NCBI RefSeq assembly: GCF_901709675.1
Contig: NC_051105.1
Span: 11,702,604 to 11,766,603 of the forward strand
From: Syngnathus acus
Lineage: Eukaryota; Chordata; Actinopteri; Syngnathiformes; Syngnathidae
DNA length: 64,000 nt
Reading direction: 5' to 3'
Below, piece by piece: positions 31,877 through 64,000 of this stretch. The position numbers were made by a program, and so were the translations under genes. Under the pieces are notes generated by a model that saw nothing but the letters and a program-made list of their open reading frames with translations, had not been told where the DNA came from and searched no databases. Positions within the stretch are counted from its first letter, which is position 1. Each line of letters starts with the position of its first letter.

Positions 31877-32065
31877 AGACATGTCAAGTCAAGTCAATTT
31901 TAATCATATAGCCCTTAATCACAAACATGTCTCAAAGGGCTTCACATGGCCACAGTTGACAGTTATTCGCTGGAGGCTTTCATGATGGCCTTATGCTGTG
32001 TTGAGCGAAGGCCGATGTCAAAGGCACTGCCCATCACTGATACCCATAGGCCCATATACAGTATG
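31877..32065 (+). repeat. Dispersed fish repeat (TCAAGTCAAGTCAA family)
   Basis: It starts with tandem TCAAG units. TATAGCCCTTAATCACAAAC, TCTCAAAGGGCTTCACA and AAGGCCGATGTCAAAGGC then lead to CCCATCACTGATACCC. I recognise the arrangement as a repeat seen often in fish genomes, probably the 3' end of a retroposon. No coding function. Confidence 0.55.
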
Positions 32066-32801
32066 GATGGAAATATCAAGCAGTCTAGAAGTCCAAATCC
32101 ACCCTACTTCGTCCTACAAAGAATGATTCCTGAAATCCTACAGGCTGCAGATCTTGGTTTACAGTATAAATTATATCTGACTCATCCTTGTTACAATAAT
32201 CTCCTTGAGGCAATGTTCTAGGCGAATTCCCCAAGAATAGAAAATGTGTAATCAAACACACAGCAATGCATTTACTTTTCATTGCTATAATTGTGGTTGT
32301 ACGCTTATGCCTGTGAGCACATTCCCCATTCAACAATCCAGTGGCATGAATCCAAGAATAATAAGTCTATGATCTATTTCGGAGCGATGCTGACTGGATT
32401 CCACCATTATGGCTTCCGGAATGGCTCTTTGCTTCATGTTAGACATCTGTTTTTCCAAAGTAATAAAACTTTTAAACAGGTACAGTATATTCAAACAATG
32501 AAGAACTTGATTTCTAAAAACTGCTAAGATTAAGAGCAATTTCTGAAGCAAGATGGCTATTGACTATATATACGTTTGATATTTGAGTATTTATCTCCAG
32601 TCTAAATGATACTCTCTGACTCTGTCATTCCCACACATAGCCTGACATCAAATGTGTGATCATGCTTTGTCACCTAAAATGGGACATTTTGGCACTTTCA
32701 TAGTGCTAAAAGCCAAGTTGTCAGGTGATGACTTAAGCACTATGTTGGAGTTGCCTAAGAAGTTTTTGTTTGGTCATTTTTTAAGACACACAATGAAGAT
32801 G
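32066..32801. other. Intergenic sequence, nothing recognised
   Basis: Short unsupported frames only. No element termini seen. Confidence 0.4.
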
Positions 32802-32995
32802 TGTCACGTGCGGAATGAAGCAGGGCGACCAAATGCAGCTTGGACCAGGGTTTATTGAAAGGAAAATGGTGGTGGAGGAGAGGATAATATGAACAAACAA
32901 GCAGGAGAACATGGCAGGACTAACAGGGAGGCAAACAGGCAGGAACAAACAGCAAAACAGGCGGGGACAATCAGGGCCAACAGGAAAACAGGAAC
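32802..32995 (-). mobile_element. LTR fragment, inverted
   Basis: TGTCACG, GAAGCAGGGCGACCAAATGC and GGACCAGGGTTTATTG are the reverse complement of the 3' 60 bases of the LTR family at 1103-1445. The following 130 bases are purine-rich (aacaggcaggaacaaacagc) and do not match that LTR, so this is a variant or truncated copy. No duplication found. Confidence 0.5.
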
Positions 32996-33954
32996 TTTCA
33001 ACATCAGTTAATGTGATGGTATCTTACAAATGTCAATCACATGTTGGAATACTTTTGTTCACATGAACAATGAGTGGGTTCATGCCACCTTCAAAGTTGT
33101 GTATCAAATCTATAGAGGTAAATATCTGTAAATACAAGCAATTACTCGTCTTGAACAAATCAAAGTGTTTTCAGTCTGTAGCATAAATAAAGGAACTTTC
33201 CTCATGGTTCCACTGCTTTTAGAGTGGTGCTCACTTAGCGTGATGGATTTGGAGCAGCGATGAGGGTTAACTCCTTACAGTAAATGCTTCCAACATTTGA
33301 ACATTGACCTAGCCAGTGACATTGTGGTTTGCTTCTTGACTAGAATTATCATATATTATGTATATTTCTGTTTGATTCCTTTACTGGTCAGGACATGGCA
33401 AGGATAATCAGGATAAACAAATAGGTCAAACTATCTGCATACTTGACAGTGTTAAATTTACTTTGCTAAAGAACAAGATTTTTTTTCTCGTCATTTTTAG
33501 TGCATAATTACATATATAGTGCTGGGTTATGAAAACACCAGCCTCCCCTCAGCAGCTGTTCATGTACTGGAGTGTAGCAGTGTCAACCTTAACCTTAGAA
33601 CTCCTAAAGAAGGTTATGGGTTCAAGGCCAGAAGACTATTTCCCGAGTGTTGTTAATTTACACAATCTACTTAATTTTTTTTTGCAAGTTCTTCCTAGGT
33701 AGGTACTAGCTAGCCCAAAGAAAAACATAACTAACCCTCAGTAAAAAGGGGTAGACCTACTGAGTTCTCACACATTTCTCATCGACTACACAATAACTGC
33801 CATATTGGCATTTATTTTCATGGTATTTAGTAAATGTCTAGCTACCCTGTACCTTCACATTAATACCTTCTAAGAACACAGTTCGTTCATTCCATGTTGT
33901 GGGATCAGTGGCTGTCCATTCTTTGTGCCAGTTATAACAGGAAAAGGAAAAACA
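32996..33954. other. Intergenic sequence, nothing recognised
   Basis: AT-rich, with no exon, RNA gene or clear repeat boundary. Confidence 0.4.
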
Positions 33955-34317
33955 TCCATCCAACCATTATCCGAACCGCTGATCCACATGAGGGTCACGG
34001 GTAAGGTGGAACCTATCCCAGCTGACTACGGGCAGTAGGCGGGGTACACACTGAACTGGTTGCCAGCCAATTGCAGGGCACACATAGACAAACACCCATT
34101 CACGCTCACACTCACACCAACGCCTACAATTTGTAGTGGTCAATTGGCCTACCATGCATGTCTTTGGAATGTGGGAGGAAGCCGGAGTACTCGGAGGAAC
34201 CCCACGCAGGCACAGGGAGAACATGAAAACTCCAAGCAGGAAGGCCAGAGCTGGAAGCCCGCCCCTCTGACCTGTGAGCTGACGTGCTGACAAGTGCGTC
34301 ACTGTGCCGCCCAAAGG
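33955..34317 (-). repeat. Fish dispersed repeat, near-complete inverted copy
   Basis: Starts as GGGCGGCACAGTGACGCACT on the - strand. Landmarks TCCGAGTACTCCGGCTTCCT, ATTCCAAAGACATGCATGG, TGTGTGCCCTGCAATTGGC and GTCAGCTGGGATAGG follow, ending in a GGTTGGATGG tail. This is the longest copy here. Partial relatives lie at about 5390-5556, 36028-36316 and 46890-47100. Confidence 0.7.
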
Positions 34318-35140
34318 AAAAATAAAAAAAACCTAAAGGAGAAGCTGACCAAGAAGGTCATGTCCTTCTAGCCCCTCCCTCTTAACACATAAGCTTTTAA
34401 TAAAAAGATCCCTGTGACTTCAATGAAATGGCAGCATTCCTTAACACCCCTCTCATGATGGGGCTCTCAGATCAGCCGCCTGCTATTGTGCCTGGCAATA
34501 GCGGCTAACCTACAAGAGGTCATGACGCGGGTTTGGGACTGACCCTGGACTCTCCTCAAGCAGAGCTACAATGCTGGCCTTCATGGTCTACATCCCACAG
34601 GCAAGATGATCATAATTCTCCTAGTGAGAGCTGACCATGTTCTGAAGCAGCCGGATGGCCCCAAAAGTTATATAGGGGGATTAAGTAACCCCCAACTCAA
34701 ACACGGGTCACATCCCTCTGATCTCAATGGGCATACATACTCAATAGAGGAAGTCTTTGATGAAAAAATTAGTCAGGCCAAGAAAGAAAATCACAGAAAG
34801 CTTCATGTGTGATTCCCTTTATTATGATGGCCTGCCCTCGAAGGTCAAAGAGCAAGGGCATCACACTCTGTTTTTCATCTGTACATTCTGTTATATTGAA
34901 ACTACAAAATAACACTCAATGTGTTCTTCAACGGCTCTACTAGTTATACTCAAGAATTAATGGGAGAAATTTTGTCTTTCCGTATCTATCGTATTTGCTT
35001 CATAGCGGGTCTATTCATTGTAATTGGACCCTGTGCCTCTGCATGTGTTGTTTTGTCCGATGGTGGCCATGTTGCGAGTTGGGATTCATACCAAGAAACA
35101 GTGTTTTTCTCAGAGGGGCATCTCCTTTTACATCTTCACC
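34318..35140. other. Intergenic sequence, nothing recognised
   Basis: An open stretch at 34606-34812 has no recognisable motif. No splice-supported exon. Confidence 0.4.
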
Positions 35141-35449
35141 AGCTCAGTGGCCAAGTGGTAGAGTGTCCGCCCTGAGACTGGAAGGTTGTGGGTTCAAACC
35201 CCGGCCGGGTCATACCAAAGACTATAAAAATGGGACCCATTGCCTCCCTGCTTGGCACTCAGCATTAAGGGTTGGAATTGGGGGGTTAGATCACCAACTG
35301 ATTCCCGAGCGCGGCACCGCTGCTGCTCACTGCTCCTCTCTCCCCCAGGGGATGGATTAAAATCACACGGGGATGGGTTAAATGCAGAGGACAAATTTCA
35401 CCACACCCAGGTGTGTGTGTGACGATCAATGGGACTTTAATCTTTAATT
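35141..35449 (+). repeat. tRNA-derived SINE
   Basis: The head resembles a tRNA gene, with an A box (TGGCCAAGTGGTAGAGTG) and a B box (GGTTCAAACCCC) at typical spacing. A body containing GCACTCAGCATTAAGGGTTG and CACTGCTCCTCTCTCCCCCA follows, with a short ACTTTAATCTTTAA tail. The A and B boxes form the internal RNA polymerase III promoter. The long body and lack of a clean cloverleaf make this a SINE, not a tRNA gene. Confidence 0.8.
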
Positions 35450-36027
35450 GAACAGTAAGTTACAATGCATCCAGAACATATTCACAGTGCTTAACTACTA
35501 TTTCCACATTTTATGTTACGGCCTCTTTCCAAAATGAGAAATTTCCCTTCAAAATTATACACACACCTCATGATGATAAATACTTTCATAAGAAATGACT
35601 TTCTAAAAGTTAGATTTTTTTCAAATTTATTACTCAATCATGGTCATTTTATTTTCTTATACCATTTACAAATAGCCATCATAAATGGAAAAATTAGCAA
35701 GTAACTGGGTCACATGAGTTAACACATGTAAAAAGCATGGGGCAGGAGCCGGCTCAATTTATCAACTTATCTTAAAATAGTGTGTTACTTGGCTGCCTCT
35801 TTGGGCTCATGTATATTACTCAGTCTTGCACAGGGACGTGCAGGTTGGGTGTGGGAGTAGGTGTGGGATCGGGTGGGATCTTTGGGTGCTGCAGCACACA
35901 CCCTTTTATTTCTTGATGCCAGTGTCCTTTTAGACTTAGACTCAACTTTATTTTTCCCTTGGGATTGCTCCCTTGGAAAATTCTGGTTCTATTAGCTCTA
36001 AGTCTACAATTTTGAGATGACAGAGCA

Positions 36028-36316
36028 CAAGAAGTGGCATGGTAGAAAAGTGGCAAGCACGTCCGCCTTACTGTTTTGAGATGAAGAGGGTTGAATCTGG
36101 GCTCCTGCCTTCCTGTGTGAAGTTTGTGTGTTCTGCCCTACCTTGCATGGGTTTTCTCTGGCTTCCTTCCACATTCCAAAAAATATGATTTTAAGATGAA
36201 TTGAAGACTTAATTGTCCATCGGTGTGAATGTGAGTCACCTATATGAGCTCTAAGGCTGGTTTAAAACCAGTCAAGAATGGATAAGAGGTATAAAAAATT
36301 TGATGGGTGGATAGAA
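36028..36316 (+). repeat. Fish dispersed repeat, diverged + copy
   Basis: Contains AAGCACGTCCGCCTTACTG, TGCATGGGTTTTCTCTGGCT, CATTCCAAAAAATATG and a GGTGTGAATGTGAGT block in family order, ending GGGTGGATAG. About 90 bases before it, at 35931-36015, is a short LINE-tail-like stretch with TTAGACTTAGACTC. Confidence 0.6.
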
Positions 36317-36352
36317 CACAAGTTATGGCCGTACACAGAAAAAAAGTCATAG

Positions 36353-36358
36353 TTTATT
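36353..36358 (-). promoter_or_regulatory. gli2: gli2 polyadenylation signal candidate
   Basis: AATAAA on the - strand about 1.77 kb past the gli2 stop codon. If used, the 3' untranslated region would include the Tigger-like element at 37145-37788. Confidence 0.35.
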
Positions 36359-37144
36359 TGAAATATACAAAGGCTATATACAGTGTCACACAAAGCCAAA
36401 CAAACTTGTAAAAGTATATACTGTAGTAGTAAATACACAGAAAATTTTAAAGGCTACTTAGAAATACAAGGAACAAATTAAAACTTGGGATTTTGATGAG
36501 CTAGTATGCAGAAACAGGAATTTGAATATCAAAGTCTGTCCTTTTCTGAATTTGACATCTTGCGGTTCATCCATAGCCCAGGGGAGGTATGGGTTGTAGC
36601 ATAAAGGTCCTGGGGTGATGTTATGAATGTGTTAATTAGAGTTGGATCCCATTAGGAACACACAGAGGTACTTGTATTTTTACTTGTACTTTTAGAGAAT
36701 GTTGCCCATCACACATAGGGGTCTGAATTCCTTGACAGACCAAAGCATATCCTTGTCCATTTCAGTCTTTCACCCTTGTGGATTTGACGTCACAAAGAGA
36801 TCTTGCCTCTGAATTGTAATAGCATCCTCAAATGTCCAGACGATGATCAAAAAGCAAGTCAGTGGACCCTGATATTAGTTTCAAATATTTCACCATGATT
36901 ATGTATAAGTCATTATAACACATTACAAAAGACTATCATATTACTTGAAGGAAGTACCATACAGTATAATTCTAAAAGTTTGGTCTCCACTGGAATACCA
37001 GCCGTTTTCTTGTGATGGAGCTGTGATTAGATGCTCATCCCCAATATCCTCTGCAAGGCAATGTGAAATGCTTTCAGTGCAGCACTATATACCGTGTGTG
37101 TGTGAGTGAATTTGCGTGTCTGTCTGTCTGTATGCATGTATGTA

Positions 37145-37788
37145 CAGTCAAACCTCGGTTTTCGAACGTCCCGGTTCTCGAACAAATCGGGATTTTTTTT
37201 CGCTTCGGTTGTCGAATAAAATTCGGAGGTCGAACCCCGCGAGATGAGCCGAAAGGACCCGAGAAAACCCGACCGCGCGGCCCGGATGCCGACTGACTCC
37301 GTTTGTTATTGTATGTTCCTTACTTTGAGGATTGTATTAACCCCTAATCATGCCTCCAAAGAAAGCAAGTGGGAGCAGTCAAGCCATCCTAAAACACAAA
37401 GACGCTCTTAAAGCAATGCGACAGTGAGCACTTGGCGCGCTGCGGTTGCGCGATCGGACCATATTAAGCTCCCTGCGCACTGAGGTCCACTTAAATTTTG
37501 GAAAGTACATCAGGACTTTAAAAATATTTTCTAAATTCCAGCGACGGCTCTGTCACAATAATGCGACCAGTGCGGTGCAGTTGCGCGGTCGGCGTGCGCT
37601 GCAGTTGTGCGATCGGACAAAAATGCGCAAATGAAAAAATGCTTAAAAAAGGCGTTTTTTTAAAGTCTTAGAATGGATTAAAACCTTTTCCATTATTTAT
37701 AATGGGAAAAATAGATTCGGAATTCGACCGATTCACTTCTCGAACCGCCTTCTGGAACGGATTGTGGTCGAAAACCGAGGTTTGACTT
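37145..37788 (+). mobile_element. Tigger-like non-autonomous element, copy 1
   Basis: The left end CAGTCAAACCTCGGTTTTCG follows TA. The right end is its inverted match with a small change (gacttta). It retains a short coding start at 37350 (MPPKKASGSS, then AILKHKDALKAM and stop) like the N terminus of Tigger/pogo transposases. Deletion has removed the rest. The same family is at 54246-54930 and 54945-55607. Confidence 0.82.
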
Positions 37789-37789
37789 T

Positions 37790-37865
37790 ACTATGTATGT
37801 ATGTATGTATGTATGTATGTATGTATGTATGTACTATGTATGTATGTATGTACATATGTATGTTT
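37790..37865. repeat. (ATGT)n microsatellite
   Basis: About 17 tetranucleotide units with small interruptions, adjoining the right end of the Tigger-like element. Confidence 0.85.
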
Positions 37866-38124
37866 TACACCTCCACCGTCGACCCCACACGCCACTGGTG
37901 TTTGTGTGTATATGGCTGAATGAGTCCTTTCTTATCTCCTAGACTCTTGACATAAACATCTTCATACAAATCTAACAAGAATATCATACTGATATACTGT
38001 AGACAGTGACAATAAAACAAATAAAATGACCACTCATTCATTGTTCAGTCAGTGCTTTGTCCAGTCCATGTATTCCTGATGTATGACTTATTGCGACTGA
38101 ATTGGCTTAAAGCTGTGTTTGCTC

Positions 38125-60470
<22,346 letters not shown>

Positions 60471-62153
60471 CTGTACACATACCAAAAAGGCAAGCATTGT
60501 AGTTTTACCATTTTTGCATGCTAAATCACCAGAATATGATGTCAAATGGTTGAGTGAAAATTTTAGCAAATTTCCATACATTTATCCTCATTGTCAATTA
60601 AATGTAGCAAAAGCCACCATTTACTTTGAATAAAAAAACTCCCCAAGTATTCTCATGAAGGTCACATCTATGCTAGGCTACTCTATCGCTTGCATCTCTT
60701 ACTCGCACAAACAGCTCCTCTGTTTAACATTTGCATCCTCTTATGCGTAATGAATTCCCACCAATCATTCCCAGTAATTACCATGATAACAATCACTTTC
60801 AAACCACTCCACTCGTGCAAGTTAAATGGAGGCAATTTAAACAAATTGATCTCAGAATACCATTATAAAGAACAAGCCTGAGTCAGACAGATTGGGCACA
60901 TAGCCAGCTGCTGGATTCAATTGTTATAGTGCTTTTATCTTAAAAAAAAGCAGAAGGAAATAATGTGACAACTTCCTCGTGAACTTGAATAAAATGTTTA
61001 CTTTTCCACACACTAATCGACCCTCACTCTTGCTCATTTATGTACTTTAAATGATTGAGGCATGACAACACATTTTTCCAGAGACAAAACCCCTTGTATG
61101 AAATTGACAGTAGCTGATTTATTGTGTGAGCGGATACAAAGCAGGACACCTTGTTTGAGCGCACGTGTAATTAGGTTTTACAACAGACATTATCAGAGGT
61201 GCGAGAGGCAGGAAGCTCTTAATGACCATATCACAAGTCACCTCAGTACATGAGGCAACCTGACATAACACTGTTTCTACACATCAACTCCAGTCAATAC
61301 GTACCGATGACTGAGTGTTGCCGGTGGGTATCACAACACTTGCAGCCAAATGAATCCTGGCATCATAATTGCTGTGCCAGACCCCATAGCCATAAACGAG
61401 GGTCTTGCTCTCCAAACTATTATGTTTAGAGGTGCTTGTCGTAAAGTACAAACATATGCACTGAGTTAAAAGGCCCATGGAACGCAACAGGGGGGTAATA
61501 GTAAAAAAAAAAAGAAAAGCAACTGAAAAGACTTAGAAGTATTTTAAAAGCAACAACGCCTGACAGATGCCGTTTCGCTATGGTAAAAAAATGGCAACAT
61601 TCTCAAATTTCAAAAGATTTTATGAAATCAGGTAAGCTAAATTGTATGAGGGCTTGTGTGTGTGGAACTCTTTCTTATGCATACAGCTGTGATGATTTGT
61701 ATTTTGGTTTTGTTGCAATTCCGAGCTGTGTAGCATTGCCAAGAATTTATTGGCTGATATGTGTATTAATAATTACTTTTATAAATCAGGAAACGGGACT
61801 CGCAGTCTAACCCTAACCTGGCGCCTGCCTCGCCTGTCTCGGTGGTTTGCCCAAATCAAAGCGCTATCCCCCATCTTCAAACCACCTTTATATGCGATTC
61901 ACCAACTCTCAACAACTTGTAATGGCTATGGTAAACAAGTCATGTGCTTCTTTTCAACCCTAACAAATAAAAAGGCTAGTTTTGCCATGGTCGAACTTAT
62001 TTTACATGAAATAAATTGCCACTCTTTGGCAATGAGTGTTTTATAGGTGGCGCCTATAATTGAAAGGGTTAGCAGGTTCCGACATGGAGTGAGAAAACAG
62101 ATGTGCAGGCCATTGTTGCTTAGAAATATGCACTCACACTTAGTATCACAATG

Positions 62154-62207
<54 letters not shown>

Positions 62208-62892
62208 GCGTCTGTTTGTGCATACACCAGTGTGTGCATTTTGTTTTAGACTTCTGCGAGAGCAGATATAGCATTGTGAGAACAAATTAAATTGAAGGGT
62301 GGTTTATGCCGCGAAAGCAAGTGCTTCTCCTCTTCACTCTAATCACATGGCTAGTACAAAGTCATGCAAACAACAAATAGTCTTCTTTGACCATAAAATC
62401 CCCCTTCAGTTCAAAATGATTTGAAGTGATCTTGTGTAAGAAATCCAGGCCGAGCAACTCATTTATGATTAAGGTGTTGCTGAAATTTTGCAGCAGAAAT
62501 GCTGCTCTATTTGGCCTTAAACAGTGAATAGTCTTTGGCTTGTCCCCCTTGACCTTGACATAGGTAAATAAAACCACATCTTACTCCCCCCTCTGAGATG
62601 AACAGGACCTACTCTACTCTCTATTAGAGCAACACCCCTGCTAGACTTCTTGAATTGATGCCAGCAAGACTCAAGGCTGCCACATCTAGAGAGGGGAAAT
62701 GTATATTTTCCCTGGTAAATGTTACTAATACTACCACTGTGACTTTCTATTAGCAAAGGAACTTGGATTGAGTCCTCTATGAGCCGTCGGTGTCCAACCC
62801 AAACCCTGCTGTTGTGATTAACAGTGCGTTTATGCACACACTCACACCCATGTGCTCAAAAACCAACATATACTTAAGTGTTTGTGTATATA
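60471..62892. other. gli2: gli2 intron upstream of exon a
   Basis: I searched the - strand for the preceding gli2 exon (expected to end near a YLNPVD motif) and did not find it, so it lies past 64000. Contains a GT microsatellite. Confidence 0.45.
62153..62202. repeat. (GT)n microsatellite
   Basis: About 24 GT units, then GC-interrupted units to about 62212. Confidence 0.92.
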
Positions 62893-63489
62893 GGCCCTGT
62901 CCAAATACTCGCACTACACCCTACGGTGCTCAGTGAAGTGCACAGTGAATTCGGACAGTGTGTGTTTCATCATCAATTTGCCGCCATGTTGGATCTGTGT
63001 CATCTAACATGGCGGCAACCGGTCTTTGTTTTGGCAGTTTTGTTTAAAATTATATAAAAATTTCAGTAAAGTCGGGATAGGCTTAGGGTTACTACTACTT
63101 ATTTCCAAATAATAGAACAAAAAACAAAATAAAACAACTATTACCTCATTAACGCTCTTGCGGCGCATACACAGAGGGTCGCTAATGTACAGCGGCTACA
63201 TTAGGGCAAAATACGTCGGTGACGTAAAAATATGTAGGTAAAAAAATTGTAAATTTGCGCAAATTGTAAATTTGATATTTACACTCGAAAATACATTGTT
63301 TTTTAGCACAGGAAACAAACCTGGCTGGTTTCCGGATATTTTGGTCAAATCCGCAAAAGATTGTGGGCAATAAGATTTAGCTGAGGGGCCAAGAATTCAC
63401 GATCAGCCGAAGTATGGAACAAGGGCACTGAAGGCGCAAGGCAATGGCACACTTCAGAGAATTTGGACAGACGTGTGAGTATTTGGACC
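62893..63489. mobile_element. Candidate TIR element (GTCCAAATACTC arms)
   Basis: GTCCAAATACTCGCAC near the left end and GTGTGAGTATTTGGAC near the right end are inverted partners about 590 bases apart. No transposase, and no clear target duplication seen. It contains a hairpin made of two inverted YY1-like motifs at 62980-63016. Confidence 0.55.
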
Positions 63490-64000
63490 TTGCTGTAGTC
63501 AAAAGTAAAAGCCCCACCTCCAATCGCCTCACCACCGCATCAGTACACGCAGCTATCTCCCTCTCCCCAACTGCTGCATCAACAGTGAAATCCCTCATTC
63601 CTCAGGATGGTAGACATTTACCTTGGCTGCTGCTTTTGTCATGGGAACCTCAACACTTTCCTTAAAGCCGACCTGATATTTTTCTGCCCACCCACCCCTT
63701 ACAGCCTCTAGGGCAAACTTGATTCTGAATGCCCCCATTGTAAAATATGGAAATGTGATTTCATTTACCTTTACATGGATGGTCTAGTACTAGTGCTCTT
63801 TTTCATCATTATTCATTAATTAATGCCATCATCCAGGAGGGTTTTAACTACATTACAGGATATACTGCACATTACATATCATACATAAAGCTTATCCAAC
63901 TGCATTAATTTTAAGTAATAGTCTCTCCAGACTTGAAACTTTAAAATCAGTTACTGCCGGTGTCATGACAAACATTTTCAGTTTTACAATTATGCCTTTT
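63490..64000. other. Non-coding sequence to the window edge
   Basis: No exon or element terminus recognised. Probably still the gli2 intron. Confidence 0.4.

Noticed and set aside
35141-35214. tRNA gene
   Set aside because: A and B boxes are present, but the body runs on for another 230 bases with a retroposon tail, so it is a SINE head.
60471-64000. Upstream gli2 coding exons
   Set aside because: No - strand stretch with the expected preceding motif and a phase-1 donor was found, so they are placed outside the window.

Overview
The window is teleost fish nuclear DNA. It contains three spliced vertebrate genes with GT-AG introns and a large fish-type load of transposable elements: a Rex3 LINE, L2/CR1-type LINEs, Tc1, hAT and Tigger-like elements, a tRNA-derived SINE, solo LTRs and long microsatellites. 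No bacterial or organellar features are present.

Genes. (1) vtcn1 (B7-H4), + strand, 14607-17165, five coding exons giving 272 aa. (2) trim45, + strand, 23899-28371, eight coding exons giving 589 aa (RING, two B-boxes, coiled coil, filamin-type repeat, conserved cysteine-rich tail). (3) A gli2-family Hedgehog transcription factor, - strand, 38125-60470. Its last nine coding exons (about 1,292 codons) are present; the N-terminal exons lie beyond the right edge. vtcn1 and trim45 are head-to-tail, as I recall them in human 1p13. trim45 and gli2 converge, with about 9.7 kb between their stop codons. They share no pathway: an immune checkpoint ligand, a ubiquitin ligase and a Hedgehog effector.

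Layout. 1-14 kb is transposon mosaic: a solo LTR inside a hAT relic inside another hAT element, an internally deleted Rex3 copy, a 3.3-kb LINE on the - strand, and a Tc1 element carrying a hAT insertion with a perfect 8-bp target duplication. 14.6-17.3 kb is vtcn1, with LINE relics in its third intron. 17.6-23.3 kb is repeats, including a 3.2-kb Rex3 copy with a 1,059-codon open frame inserted in an older LINE. 23.9-28.4 kb is trim45. 28.4-36.3 kb is mostly unremarkable intergenic DNA with dispersed repeats. 36.3-64 kb is the gli2 3' region and introns, which hold at least eleven TA-flanked terminal-inverted-repeat elements. Several are nested, and one carries a 251-bp tandem array.

Exon boundaries come from splice consensus, reading-phase agreement and remembered human protein sequences. 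No alignment or database search was run. I found no convincing new multi-gene system. The most notable signals are the missing canonical cysteine in the second Ig domain of Vtcn1, the nested elements with the 251-bp array, an internal empty site for one transposon insertion, three solo LTRs with exact 5-bp duplications, and the apparently intact Rex3 frame.
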